A program made the translations under genes and the position numbers. Positions 1-8,459 of a DNA stretch of 57,379 nucleotides are shown one piece after another. How positions within the stretch are numbered: the first letter of the stretch is position 1; each line of letters starts with the position of its first letter. Origin of the DNA: Kitasatospora sp. SolWspMP-SS2h (GTDB lineage Bacteria; Actinomycetota; Actinomycetes; Streptomycetales; Streptomycetaceae). The notes below the pieces were generated by a model. The model searched no databases and had not been told where the DNA came from. It saw only the letters and a program-made list of their open reading frames with translations. The stretch covers positions 1 through 57,379 of the forward strand of contig NZ_QLLT01000038.1 in assembly GCF_003259315.1 (NCBI RefSeq), written 5' to 3'.

Positions 1-540
1 CGAATCGCCTCAGAGCATCCCGCGGCCCGAAAGACCTGGGTCGACGGCGGCTACCGCCAGCACCTCGTCGAACACGCCGCCACCCTGGGGATCGACATGC
101 ACATCGTCCGCCGCGACCCCGCCACCAGGGGCTTCGCTGTCCTGCCGCAGCGGTGGACCGTCGAGAGAACGCTCGGCTGGCTCATGAACCACCGCCGCCT
201 GGCCCGCGACTACGAAGCACACGCGCACCGCTCCGAAGCCATGATCCACGTCGCGATGATCAACCTCATGACCCGCAGACTCACCGGCGAGAGCACCCCG
301 ACATGGCGTGGCACATGCACCACCACCAGCCCGACAATCCGGGACCAAACAACGGGACGAAACGCCCTCTCAGATCGTTGGTCGTCCAAGCATCCGAGGA
401 GGCTGAGGAGCGACGGGCGTCGGGCATGCAGGGCCCAGCCCCTGGCCGCGTCCGCGCTCTGCTGCTGTGGCGCGGATCCGGTAGCCGTGGTTGACGGTGG
501 CAGCGGTTATGGTCCGCTCGTCTGCCTCCTGCTCCGTTGA
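1..540 (+). CDS. IS5-family transposase, C-terminal part (cut by window start)
   Basis: The open frame enters from the left edge and reads a typical C-terminal DDE transposase segment of the IS5/IS427 type: KTWVDGGYR, then WTVERTLGWLMNHRRLARDYE, then HVAMINLMTRRLTGESTP. The conserved glutamate of the DDE triad is the E of VERTLGW. Similarity stops near residue 100. The frame then reads through the probable IS end and into flanking DNA before a stop at 540, so the last 60 or so residues are probably not native. Only the tail of the gene is present, so activity cannot be judged. Confidence 0.8.
   Translation, partial: RIASEHPAARKTWVDGGYRQHLVEHAATLGIDMHIVRRDPATRGFAVLPQRWTVERTLGWLMNHRRLARDYEAHAHRSEAMIHVAMINLMTRRLTGESTPTWRGTCTTTSPTIRDQTTGRNALSDRWSSKHPRRLRSDGRRACRAQPLAASALCCCGADPVAVVDGGSGYGPLVCLLLR
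300..372. mobile_element. probable right end of the IS5-family element
   Basis: Transposase similarity ends at about 300 and is followed by GGGACGAAACGCCCTCTCA (about 354-372), which looks like the terminal inverted repeat of IS5/IS427-type elements from memory of that family. The opposite end lies outside the window, so neither the repeat nor a target duplication can be confirmed. Confidence 0.4.
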
Positions 541-552
541 AGGACGGTCTCA

Positions 553-1539
553 ATGGCCCGTACCACCCCGCCGCGCCGCGTGGACATCGCTGCGGTCTTC
601 CCGGAACTGGCGCTGCTGGCGCGGCAGGCAGTCCGCCTGCACCCTCGGCTGGGCGTGCCGGCCGTTCGTGACAGTTCGGTCGGGGGCCCGCTCCTGTGGC
701 CGGCCGACGAGCCGTGGCCGGTCTGTGGGGGCCCGCACCCGGAGGACGACCTGCCGGTGTCACTGGCGGACGTCCGGCGTCGTCGCGAGCTCCACAGGGC
801 GGGCTGGGCGGGCGGGGGTCCCGCCGCGCAGGAGCAGGCGGCGCTCGATGCGACGTACGTGGGTCATCCGTGGAGCCAGGAGCCGAACGCCCTGCTGCCG
901 GTGGCCCAGCTCTACGCAGGAGACATCCCCGGGCTGCCGTGCCCTGCGGATTCGGACCTGCTGCAGGTGTTGTGGTGTCCGCTGGAGCACGACCCGAACT
1001 GGATGCCGGCTGCCCGGGTGGTGTGGCGCGACTCTGCCGCGGCGGGCGCGCTGCTGGTGGAGCCGCCGCAGCCCGCGGACGTGTCGGCGCACGGCGACTA
1101 CCTGCCCGAGCCGTGCGTACTGCACCCCGAGGTGGTGACCGAGTACCCGGCTCTGCTGGAGCTGGAACCGGACCTCGCGCAGCGTGTCGGGGATTGGTGC
1201 GAAGAGCAGTCCACCGGCACCGACCCGAGGTACCTGCACGAACAGGAGGCCCGGGCCTACTACCAGTACGAGCTGTCCGTCGCCCCGGGGTGGAAGGTGG
1301 GCGGCTGGGGTCCGTGGAGTTTCAGCGATCCGTCGGTCATGCGGTGCACGACTTGCGAGTGCGTCATGAGGCCGCTGCTGACGATCAGTTCAGGTGCCCT
1401 GGACGGCAGCGGCTGGGATCCGATCGAGGACCGGGACTCCGGCGAGGACATCGGCATCATGATCGGACGGAGCTACGACATGCAGCTCTACTACTGCCCC
1501 GCCTCCTTCGATCACCCGCACCTGGAGGTCATGCAGTAG
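553..1539 (+). CDS. DUF1963/YwqG-like protein
   Basis: This 328-residue cytoplasmic protein has the two halves of a DUF1963 (YwqG-type) fold. The N-terminal half has GGPLLWPADEPWP and LLPVAQLYAGDIPGLP. The C-terminal half has KVGGWGPWSFSDPS, then MRCTTCECVMRPLLTI with a C-x2-C pair, and ends in a CPAS stretch. The start ATG at 553 follows an AGGACGG Shine-Dalgarno. Function in this family is unknown; DUF1963 proteins are often found as predicted immunity proteins in polymorphic toxin loci. No toxin gene is adjacent here, so that role is only a possibility. Confidence 0.8.
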   Translation: MARTTPPRRVDIAAVFPELALLARQAVRLHPRLGVPAVRDSSVGGPLLWPADEPWPVCGGPHPEDDLPVSLADVRRRRELHRAGWAGGGPAAQEQAALDATYVGHPWSQEPNALLPVAQLYAGDIPGLPCPADSDLLQVLWCPLEHDPNWMPAARVVWRDSAAAGALLVEPPQPADVSAHGDYLPEPCVLHPEVVTEYPALLELEPDLAQRVGDWCEEQSTGTDPRYLHEQEARAYYQYELSVAPGWKVGGWGPWSFSDPSVMRCTTCECVMRPLLTISSGALDGSGWDPIEDRDSGEDIGIMIGRSYDMQLYYCPASFDHPHLEVMQ

Positions 1540-1898
1540 ACAGCCGGCGCGTTCCACGAGGGTTGTGGCGTTCGTCCGGCCCGGGCAACCCCCGTGGGGA
1601 ATCAAGGCGAGCAGGTCTGGCCAACCCTGTAGCACGGGTGGCCGTTTTCGGGGCTCTGGCCGTGATTCCGTGAAGCAGCCGTGCTGATCACCAGCATCCG
1701 CGTAGGGCGGGGCCGAGGGCGAGCCGGGAGCGGGGAAGTGGTCGCTACGGTCGTGTTCGTAGCGACATCGGGCTGCACCTGGACAGCCCCGCCCCGATTT
1801 TCGGGGCCTGCTGGCGGACGGTCTACCGGCACTTCACCGGTCACCACTACGGGAGACTGTTCGAGTTCTATCCCTCATGCCTGTCCCAGGAGTAGTTC
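1540..1898. other. intergenic stretch, nothing recognised
   Basis: About 360 bases between the DUF1963-like gene and the next gene. No open frame here has convincing composition or similarity. It presumably holds the promoter of the gene starting at 1899. Confidence 0.5.
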
Positions 1899-2456
1899 GT
1901 GAGAGACACCGTGGTTTCCGATGCACTGGCCCGGGCTGGGCTGCTCCTGCTGTCGGTCCCTGTTCCGGCGGAGGTGTGTCCGCCCCAGGGCGCCTGGGTG
2001 TCGTCCTGCTCGCCCGCGGACGGCCGGATCGACGAGGTCGTCGACCTCGCGCAGCCCGACGGCCTGGAGAGGTTCGACGAGGCGTGGCTGCGCCTGGCGA
2101 CCCGGATGAGCCTGTTCGCCGGGGACGGCGCCTTCCTGCTCGCCGTCACCCTGGACCCGGACAACGAGTACCCGCTCTGGACGCCGGTGCGGCTCACGGA
2201 GCGCTGGAACGTCTCGGGCCGCAACCCGGGCACCATCTCCGGACCGATCGGCAGCGGCGGCCTGCTGGCGGCCTCCATGGATGGCGAGGTGATCATCTCC
2301 GGGACGACCTGGCAGGACGGGACGGCTTCGGCGCTCGGTGTGCCGCACCCCTACCGCGCGGAGCCGATCCGCCGCTACGTCCAGGGAATGCTCGACGAAG
2401 GAGAACTTCCCGCCGGCACCGAGGACGGCGTCCGCAACTGGCTCATGCGGGCCTGA
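1899..2456 (+). CDS. unrecognised 185-residue protein
   Basis: The GTG start at 1899 follows a CAGGAG ribosome binding site at 1887-1892. The product is acidic and soluble, with no signal peptide or membrane segment. Codon use is typical of the organism. I do not recognise the family. It lies downstream of the DUF1963-like gene on the same strand, but 359 bases apart, so it is not clearly co-transcribed. Confidence 0.65.
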   Translation: MRDTVVSDALARAGLLLLSVPVPAEVCPPQGAWVSSCSPADGRIDEVVDLAQPDGLERFDEAWLRLATRMSLFAGDGAFLLAVTLDPDNEYPLWTPVRLTERWNVSGRNPGTISGPIGSGGLLAASMDGEVIISGTTWQDGTASALGVPHPYRAEPIRRYVQGMLDEGELPAGTEDGVRNWLMRA

Positions 2457-2547
2457 GCGGGCCGAACCCGCAGACGCCGTTACAGCACCGCGAACGCTGG
2501 GGCAGCCACCCCTGGGGTGGCCGCCCCACTCGGCTCATCCGCAGGTT

Positions 2548-2905
2548 CTACACCCACTCCACGCCGTGCTCGGCCAACTGCGCGAGCTGATCCGCACTCA
2601 ACCCGGTCCGGCGGGACTTGGCGTTGTTCAACCAGGCGCCGAGTCCGACCTCGACCTGCTCGACGATCTCCTCGCCGCCGGCACCGACCACGACCCGCTC
2701 CAACTGTTCCTTCTTCGCGGCGGCCTCGGCGGCCAGCTCCTGGTCCTCCTCGATGCCCAACGCCAGCAGCAGCTCCCGCTGCTCCTCGGCGAGCTGCGCC
2801 CAGGCGCCGCGCTGCGCCCGCACCCACCGCCCGATCGCCCCGCCCTCGAAGCTGGTGTCGACCGGCAGGTCGTGGCCGCGTCCGGCCTCCGCATGTCCAG
2901 CGCAC
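2548..2905 (-). pseudogene. helicase-associated (HA) domain fragment 1
   Basis: The minus strand reads a 3'-terminal piece of a helicase-associated (Pfam HA) domain protein. GGAIGRWVRAQRGAWAQL is followed by an LLLALGIEED linker, then LGAWLNNAKSRRTGLSADQL and AEHGVEWV before TAG. Such domains occur in tandem at the C terminus of actinobacterial DEAD/DEAH helicases. The helicase part and any start codon are missing, and similarity begins at about 2905. Two further HA fragments lie at 4186-4375 and 12833-13320. Confidence 0.65.
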
Positions 2906-3052
2906 CGCGATATCCGGTTCCGGTGGATCTCGGATATTTTGGATGTGCTCGAACGGTACGTCAAATGCCATGGCAGTGCGGGCTGGTCGGTGTGCGGTCG
3001 GCTGTTACGCGGCGGTGGCGGATCGAGCACGAGCACGGAGTATCGGCTTGAC

Positions 3053-4072
3053 ATGATTCTCGTACCGCGTCCGACGGGGCCTGCCGGCCCGAACCGCAAG
3101 GACGCGCACCCGCCGCTCACCGCCGTCCGTTCCGGGGGGGGAACCTCCGATGTCCGTCCGTACCGCCGCGCCCGTCTCGCTACCTTCGCCGTCGTCGTCC
3201 TCGGCGCCACCGTCCCTGTCCTGACCGCTACCTCCAGTGCCTGGGCGTGCGGCGACGCACCGGCCGCCGGCGCGGCGGCTGCGAACACCCCGGCCGCACA
3301 GCCCGTCGCCGAGCCGCAGTTACGGGTCGATGCGATCACAGGGGAGAAGAGCATCACGGCGGGCGGGGCCCCGGTCGAGTTCACGGTGAAGGCCAGCATC
3401 AGCGGCCCCGGGTCGATCAAGGACGTGATGCCGTTTCCGAGCTTCTTCAACAAGGCCGGTGACTCGGCCGCCGGCACCCTGCTGAAGCAGAACCTGGCAC
3501 TCCAGGTGAAGACCGCGGAGGACTGGAAGGACCTGGCCCTGTTCACCGGCTGCGACCCGGTGCTGCATGCCGACTACTTGTTCCTGAAGGCCGACTACGC
3601 ATCGGGTGACTCGCACGGCTACACGTTCCGTCTGTTCGTCACCGCGCACGCCAACCCCGCCCAGACCCAGGTCGACGTCAGCACAGGTCTCGGCAACGTG
3701 TTCTTCCACGCGGGCTACGAGTTCACTGGCAACAAGAGCTTCGTCCTGTCGATCGTGCACCCGACCGCCCCGACCAGCCCAGCCCCCTCGGCGTCTGCGT
3801 CCGCGACCGAGGCCCCGACCAGCCCCGCCCCCTCGCCCAGCACCAAGGCCCCGACCGCCCCGGCGGCCTCGGCATCCCCGACCGCCATCCCGGTCGCGGT
3901 GGTGAGCTCCGCCCCCGCGAGCCCGTCGGCGGACCCCGTCGCGGCGAACCTGGCGTCCACCGGCGGCGGCTCCTCCTCCACCCCGATGCTCATCGGCGGC
4001 ACCGCACTGGTCCTGCTCGGCGTCGGCGCCGTGGTCTTCGCCCGCCGCCGCACCGCGGCCGCCCGCGACTGA
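3053..4072 (+). CDS. LAXTG-anchored secreted protein
   Basis: A signal sequence (RRARLATFAVVVLGATVPVL, cleavage after SSAWA) leads into an extracellular domain of about 170 residues. A long Pro/Ser/Ala/Thr-rich stalk (APTSPAPS repeats) follows, then NLASTGGG, a hydrophobic helix and RRR. LASTG fits the LAXTG signal of class E sortases, so the product is probably linked to peptidoglycan. The only in-frame ATG before the signal peptide is at 3053, giving an unusually long n-region of nearly 40 residues. An ATG at 3150 just after a G8 run is out of frame. The true start, or the sequence around the G run, is therefore uncertain. Confidence 0.75.
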   Translation: MILVPRPTGPAGPNRKDAHPPLTAVRSGGGTSDVRPYRRARLATFAVVVLGATVPVLTATSSAWACGDAPAAGAAAANTPAAQPVAEPQLRVDAITGEKSITAGGAPVEFTVKASISGPGSIKDVMPFPSFFNKAGDSAAGTLLKQNLALQVKTAEDWKDLALFTGCDPVLHADYLFLKADYASGDSHGYTFRLFVTAHANPAQTQVDVSTGLGNVFFHAGYEFTGNKSFVLSIVHPTAPTSPAPSASASATEAPTSPAPSPSTKAPTAPAASASPTAIPVAVVSSAPASPSADPVAANLASTGGGSSSTPMLIGGTALVLLGVGAVVFARRRTAAARD

Positions 4073-4185
4073 CCGGTACCGCACCAACCCCCTCCTCGCC
4101 CCGACGGCCGTCGCAGCCGTCGGGGCGAAACACATCCCGAGCCGCGCAGCGAAGCAGCGGGGCTGCGGGTGGCAGCCCCGCCCGC

Positions 4186-4375
4186 TCACGCCTGCATCGC
4201 CTCCTCCATCTCGCGCCGCACCGGGGCCAGCTCGGCGGCCCACTCGACCCCGGCCCGGCCCAGCAGCCGCAGTTGCTCCACGGTGAGCCTCGCCCAGCGG
4301 GAGCGCTGGTTTGACAGCCACACGCCCAGGCCCAGCAGCAGCGGCTCCTGGTCGCCCTCGGGCGGCCTCCAGCTA
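4186..4375 (-). pseudogene. helicase-associated (HA) domain fragment 2
   Basis: The minus strand ends in a second HA-type tail. LLLGLGVWLSNQRSRWARLT is followed by VEQLRLLGRAGVEWAAEL and a short acidic end before TGA at 4186. It aligns with the tail of fragment 1 (LGAWLNNAKSRRTGLSADQL...GVEWV) but is clearly diverged, so it is a separate remnant and not a recent copy. No upstream part of the gene is visible beyond about 4375. Confidence 0.6.
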
Positions 4376-5021
4376 CCTCGCCCGACTCCTCGACCAGTGC
4401 GAGATCCGAATCGCCGAGGAGACGGGCAGCATCAACCCGCCCGAGACATCCAGCCCCTGACAGCCCGTCCCGACCTGTCGACGACCGGCGGACTGGCATG
4501 TTCGCGGCCGAAAAATCCCAGGTCATACCCCTGGCCGCCGCGAACCGGCAGGTCTCGCACTCCCGCTACGGCAGCCCCGCTACAGCACCACCGGGCGGCC
4601 GAGCAGTGCAGCCGCGCCGTCTGCCCCAGGCGCTGCTGGCCTCCCACAGCCGGGCCGCGCAACGCCCCCTCGCTCTGCGGCCCGGCTGCTGTGCTGCCCG
4701 GCGGGCGCGGAGAATCGATCGAACGGGCAAGGCGGGGCCGGGGCTGTCACACCTTGCCGGAGCCCAACTGCGGGCTGTTCCACCGGGCGGGCACCAGACA
4801 GTCCCGGGCCCGGGGCGGTCAGGTGGTGATGCCGATGCTGCGCCAGGCGGCGGTGACTTGGGTGAGGGCGGTGCGGGAGACGCGGGTGTGGGGGCTGCCG
4901 GAGAGGTGGGCGGCGGCGAGCACGCGGGCGGCGGGCAGGCGCTCCCGTAGTAGGGCGCCGGGCACGGTGCAGCACCCTGGAGGGGCCAGGGGGCTTCAAA
5001 GTGGATCACGTAATGGGGATC
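4376..5021. other. mostly non-coding stretch with a possible gene remnant
   Basis: About 650 bases with no convincing full gene. Between about 4975 and 4819 the minus strand reads a coding-like tail (LRERLPAARVLAAAHLSG, ending ITT) that I cannot assign and that has no start. Open frames on the plus strand here have poor composition. Confidence 0.35.
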
Positions 5022-5141
5022 ATGGCACACGTGATACGTCGTCATGAGCTCTCGGATGTGGAGTGTGAGGTGCTGTCCCGGCTCCTGCCGAGGTCGGGGA
5101 TCGGGCGGGCTAGGGCGAACGATTGGGTGGTGGGATCATGA
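5022..5141 (+). pseudogene. IS5-family transposase N-terminal remnant
   Basis: A 39-residue frame starts MAHVIRRHELSDVE and continues VLSRLLPRSGIGRARAND. This matches the first 30 or so residues of IS5-type transposases (pattern RRHELTDxEWxxLxPLLP...GRPRxDDR). It ends at a TGA that overlaps the ATG of the SUKH gene. The rest of the transposase is absent. It is not from the same frame or position as the IS5 tail at the left edge. Confidence 0.6.
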
Positions 5142-5716
5142 GTGAGTACCTCGACCGAGTGTTCGAGGCGATCGGGCCGGGGCGCCCGGACGGGCCCGCA
5201 GTAGCCGACTGGGGGCCGGTGGAAGACCTCCTGGGGGCTGGTCTCCCGGAGGACTTCAAGAGGATCGTCGAGACCTACGGGCCGGCGATGATCAATGAAC
5301 ACCTCATGCTCTTCCACCCGGGGACCGAGCTGTTCAACCTGAAGGACCACGTCTCCTCGCGGATCGGGGCCCTGAAGGCGACGGACTGGGGCGATATCAC
5401 CTTCCGGGGAGCCGTCCCGGCTGGCGGTGGGCCGGACGGCCTGATCCCTGTGATCGGTACGGACCGCCGCGAGTCCGTCTTCTTGGTCAGGGCAGAGGCC
5501 GGGGGAGGGTGGAATGTGGTCGGGTTCGCATTCGACGGTGGGTTCACCGAATTCGGGATGGGATTCAGCGAGTGGCTCCACCGGTACCTGCTCGGTGAGG
5601 ACGTCTTGGGGCCGGGCACGGGAATGCCCCGCCGCGGGGCGGTGATGATCCATCACCTTCCCCGGGCTCGTGGCGGGGGTGTCGTCGAGCGCCGCGGTCC
5701 CGCCCGCGCCAAGTAG
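5138..5716 (+). CDS. SMI1/KNR4 (SUKH) family protein
   Basis: The 192-residue product has the SUKH-1 pattern: WGPVEDLLGAGLPEDFKRIV, then ETYGPAMINEHLMLFHP and a later SEWLHRYLLGE helix. SUKH proteins are common immunity proteins against nuclease toxins, although many stand alone. The ATG at 5138 after GGTGGTGGGA is preferred to an upstream in-frame TTG at 5123. The start overlaps the stop of the transposase remnant, so the gene probably took over a local promoter. No partner toxin is visible. The last 25 residues are Arg/Gly-rich and atypical. Confidence 0.8.
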   Translation: MSEYLDRVFEAIGPGRPDGPAVADWGPVEDLLGAGLPEDFKRIVETYGPAMINEHLMLFHPGTELFNLKDHVSSRIGALKATDWGDITFRGAVPAGGGPDGLIPVIGTDRRESVFLVRAEAGGGWNVVGFAFDGGFTEFGMGFSEWLHRYLLGEDVLGPGTGMPRRGAVMIHHLPRARGGGVVERRGPARAK

Positions 5717-5871
5717 GGCGCGCGACAACGGCAGCGATAGCCGTGCCGTTCGTCCGGCAGCCGGAGCCAACCAACCCTGCCGACTGAGTGGGGCCCTGCG
5801 GCGCTGTCTGGTGCCCCCTCGCGGCCCGCCCAATGTTTCGCATGCAGTACGCCGTTGGAGGGGTGGTCGTT

Positions 5872-6339
5872 GTGCTTCGCAAGTCGACGGTCGTCTGGCA
5901 TGCCACTTGGCTGGGCGCAGTGGTGGGGGCCGCGCCCTATCTGTGCATCGGTACGGCCATCGCGGAGTCCTTCGGGTTCGGGCTCGGGCTCGCAGCCGTT
6001 GCGTTCGGGCTGGTCACGGGGGCTTTGCCGGGGCTGGTGGCCGGGGCCTCGCTGGCAGCGAGCCGAAAGGGCACACCCACCAGGCGGTGGTCCGTGCGAG
6101 CGTCCCTGGTGACGGGGGCCGTGTTTCTCCTGGAGAGCATGGTCGTGATGGGTCTCACCGGCGGTCCTGCGTTCTTCGCCCTGGTGGTCTTCGGCGTCCC
6201 CGTTGCCATGGTGGTCGCCGCGCGGGCAGCCGCGGCCATGGCACGCAAGGTCGGCGAGTTCGCGTGGGTCGGTCCCGAGGAGTATGCGCTCTTCTACCGG
6301 CTCGACCGGGCCGGGGCCCACCACAGGGCCAACGCGTAG
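5872..6339 (+). CDS. unrecognised membrane protein, 155 residues
   Basis: The product has about four hydrophobic helices (LGAVVGAAPYLCIGTAIA, LAAVAFGLVTGALPGLVAGA, LVTGAVFLLESMVVM and FFALVVFGVPVAMVVAARAA), a basic loop and a soluble C-terminal tail with a WVGPEEYALFYRLD segment. GTG at 5872 is chosen because a GGAGGGG site lies seven bases upstream. I do not recognise the family; a small integral membrane protein is all that can be said. Confidence 0.65.
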   Translation: MLRKSTVVWHATWLGAVVGAAPYLCIGTAIAESFGFGLGLAAVAFGLVTGALPGLVAGASLAASRKGTPTRRWSVRASLVTGAVFLLESMVVMGLTGGPAFFALVVFGVPVAMVVAARAAAAMARKVGEFAWVGPEEYALFYRLDRAGAHHRANA

Positions 6340-6405
6340 GCCGGGTAGACACCGTTGCCCGGTCGGCGCGACGTCCACGGCGTGGTTCGGCCCGTCACGC
6401 ACGGA

Positions 6406-6443
6406 TGCCCGGGCAGCTCCCCTGTCGGGGATCCGCCCGGGCA
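6406..6443. terminator. hairpin after the membrane-protein gene
   Basis: Arms TGCCCGGGC (6406-6414) and GCCCGGGCA (6435-6443) pair perfectly around a loop that itself contains CCCC/GGGG. It lies 67 bases after the stop at 6339 and has no U-tract, which is usual for actinomycete terminators. Confidence 0.45.
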
Positions 6444-6492
6444 CCTGCCGCTGTCCGTCTCTGCAGGACGCCGGATCCGGCCTGACCCGCCG

Positions 6493-6692
6493 TCAGAACG
6501 GCTGGGGCGCCAGGGCGGTTCGGATGATCTCCGCCCAGGCCTCCGCGTTGGACGCCGGGGGCGCAGCCGTCCAGGCCGGCGCCAGGTCGGCGACCATTCG
6601 GTTCCCCTCCCGGGCCTGGTCGGCCAGTCCCTCCTCCAGGTGGTCGGCGCCGCCGTCCGCGGCGCCGGTGACGATGATCCGGCCGGTGACCG
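6493..6692 (-). pseudogene. gene fragment ending at a breakpoint, unrecognised
   Basis: The minus strand has a coding-like tail (ADHLEEGLADQAREGNRMVA, then NAEAWAEIIRTALAPQPF and TGA). It has no start and ends abruptly at about 6692, exactly where another fragment begins on the opposite strand. I do not recognise the family. Confidence 0.4.
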
Positions 6693-7037
6693 GACGCCTA
6701 CGACGCGGACCTGCTGCTCACCGTGCGCTGGCACCAGCGGAACGGCTGGTTGTACATCTGGGACCACGAGGCCCAGTCGGACCTGCCGTTCGTCCTGGCC
6801 TGCCTCGACCTACCCGCCGACACGGACCCCGACGCCGCCGCTGCCGCGCCGGTGGCCACCGTGATGAGCGACAGCAGCGACCCGGCCCGCTGGCCGAAGA
6901 CGCCGTCGCCGTTCCCGCAGGGCACCGCCTCTGATCCGGGCTGGGACAACCCTGGGACAACCGTCTCCCAGGAGCGTCCCAGCATGCCGGTTATGTCCGT
7001 TTTTCCGGGGGCAGTCCCAGGTTATTTTCTCAGGTAG
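6693..7037 (+). pseudogene. 5'-truncated gene fragment, unrecognised
   Basis: The frame reads coding-like protein from its first base (DAYDADLLLTVRWHQRNGWL, then YIWDHEAQSDLPFVLACLDL) with no ribosome binding site, so the 5' part is lost. The first possible start is GTG at 6723. It abuts the minus-strand fragment at about 6692, which marks an inversion or deletion junction. Its last 110 bases resemble 48865-49020, and both copies run into the 18-bp repeat array described at 7094 and 49024. Confidence 0.45.
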
Positions 7038-7093
7038 CGGCGTTTCGCGCTCCACCTGAGGCGCAGCTGGGACGACCCGACGGCTACTGACCC

Positions 7094-7156
7094 GTCTCAT
7101 CGAAGCTTGACGCGCCTCGTCGGAGTTTGACCGGCGGGGTGTTGTCTCGTCGGGCC
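7094..7156 (+). repeat. array A of the 18-bp GTCTCATCG(A/G)AGTTTGAC repeat
   Basis: Two copies begin at 7094 (GTCTCATCGAAGCTTGAC) and 7114 (GCCTCGTCGGAGTTTGAC). A third begins at 7144 (GTCTCGTCGG) and is cut by the IS3 element at 7157. Spacings are 20 and 30. Array B at 49024 has the same spacings apart from an internal 9-bp duplication. About 110 bases upstream of both arrays are also similar, including CCGGTT(A/G)TGTCCGTTTT. Confidence 0.75.
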
Positions 7157-7180
7157 TTGACCCCGGATGTTGGACACGGG

Positions 7181-8080
7181 TTATGCGGCTTCGGTCAGGG
7201 TAGTTGATGTTGTGTTGAGTGCGGTCTCGTAGGTGATCGGGCTGCGGTGTCCGAGGCGGGAGTGGCGTCGGACGGTGTTGTAGCGGTGGGCCCAGCGGAA
7301 GACCGCCAAACGAGCCTCGCGCTCGGTGGTCCATCCCCTGCGGCCTTGCAGCAACTCCCGTTTGAGGGTGGCGTTGAAGCTCTCGGCCGTGGCGTTGTCC
7401 GCGCTACTGCCGACCGCGCTCATCGACTGGCGGACACCGGCGCGCCGGCAGGCGTTGGTGAACGCGTGGCTGGTGTATTGACTGCCGTGGTCGGTGTGCA
7501 GGACGGCCCCGGCCAGGCTGCCGCGGGTCCGTTCGGCCGTGTGCAACGCGTCGATGACCAGGTCGGCGCGCATGTGATCGGCCAGGGCCCAGCCGGCCAG
7601 GCGCCGGGAGGCGAGGTCGATGACGGTCGCCAGGTAGAGGAATCTTCCGGAGCCGACGGACAGGTAGGTGATGTCGCCGACGTATTTGGTGTTCACCTCC
7701 TCGGCGGTGAAGTCGCGGCCGATCAGGTCCGGGGCCTTGAGGGCTGCCGGGTCGGCGACGGTGGTGCGGTGCCGGCGACGCAGCCGCAGGCCAGTGATGT
7801 GGGCGGCCTTCATCAGCCGTGCGATCCTCTTGTGGTTGACCCGGTGCCCGCCGTCACGGAGCTCCGCGGTGATCCTCGGGACGCCGTAAGTGCCGTCGGA
7901 GGCCGCGTGGACAGCCCGTATGCGGGCCGTGAGCTTCGCGTCCGCGGTCTGGCGGGCGGCCCGCTCAGGGGCTGTGCGGCGCCAGTGGTAGTAACTCGAG
8001 CGGGCGATCCCGAGGACCTGGCACAACCGCTTCACGCCGTAGCGGCGCTGTTGGTCGGCGACGAACTGGAATCGGGTCAC
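7181..8080 (-). CDS. IS3-family transposase OrfB (DDE catalytic subunit)
   Basis: The 299-residue protein carries an HTH_21-type region (YGVPRITAELRDGGHRVNHK) and an rve integrase core. The DDE residues lie in GDITYLSVGSGRFLYLATV, HTDHGSQYTS and DNATAESFNATLKREL. GTG at 8080 overlaps the orfA stop by four bases, so expression is by coupling or a -1 frameshift that yields OrfAB. Length and motifs are complete, so the enzyme is probably functional. Confidence 0.93.
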   Translation of the reverse strand: MTRFQFVADQQRRYGVKRLCQVLGIARSSYYHWRRTAPERAARQTADAKLTARIRAVHAASDGTYGVPRITAELRDGGHRVNHKRIARLMKAAHITGLRLRRRHRTTVADPAALKAPDLIGRDFTAEEVNTKYVGDITYLSVGSGRFLYLATVIDLASRRLAGWALADHMRADLVIDALHTAERTRGSLAGAVLHTDHGSQYTSHAFTNACRRAGVRQSMSAVGSSADNATAESFNATLKRELLQGRRGWTTEREARLAVFRWAHRYNTVRRHSRLGHRSPITYETALNTTSTTLTEAA

Positions 8081-8388
8081 CAGCGCGTCTCCCCGGCGAA
8101 ATACTTCGCCGCCTTGCGAAGGATCTCCCGTTCCTCTTCCAGCTCGCGGACCTTGCGGCGCAAGGCCTCGTTCTCGGCCTCCAGCGACGACGCGGTCGCT
8201 GCCGATGCGGTGGCGGCCGGCGCCGCGGCCCGGGGCGTGGGCCTGCCGGCGGCCCGGATCCAGTTCCGCAAGGTCTCCGGGTTGATTCCGAGGTCGACGG
8301 CGACTGACTTGATCGTCGCTCCAGGACGCGACTCGTACAGCGCGACCGCGTCCGCCTTGAACTCCGGCGGGTAGTGCTTTATCACCAT
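8077..8388 (-). CDS. IS3-family OrfA (DNA-binding subunit)
   Basis: The 103-residue protein starts MVIKHYPPEFKADAVALYES and has the HTH of family HTH_Tnp_1 (ATIKSVAVDLGINPETLRNW). A leucine-zipper coiled coil follows (LEAENEALRRKVRELEEERE), then ILRKAAKYFAGETRW. ATG at 8388 is preferred to upstream in-frame starts because it matches the family N terminus. It is complete. Confidence 0.93.
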   Translation of the reverse strand: MVIKHYPPEFKADAVALYESRPGATIKSVAVDLGINPETLRNWIRAAGRPTPRAAAPAATASAATASSLEAENEALRRKVRELEEEREILRKAAKYFAGETRW

Positions 8389-8459
8389 CGGTGCAGGACT
8401 CCTGTCCACCCAGACCCATCAGGGCCAGAGTGTCTCTGGTGTCCAACATCCGGGGTCAA

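Larger units (their letters stand above)
7157..8459 (-). mobile_element. complete IS3-family insertion sequence
   Basis: The element is 1303 bp with perfect 21-bp terminal inverted repeats (7157-7177 and 8439-8459, core CCCCGGATGTTGGACAC). It is flanked by a 3-bp direct repeat GCC (7154-7156 and 8460-8462), the target duplication expected of IS3. It carries overlapping orfA and orfB on the minus strand. It interrupts the third unit of repeat array A on one side and the end of a hypothetical gene on the other. Intact ends and intact frames suggest recent insertion. Confidence 0.95.

Noticed and set aside
7144..7161. Full third unit of repeat array A
   Set aside because: Its apparent TTGAC end is supplied by the IS3 terminal repeat, which begins at 7157, so only the first half belongs to the array.
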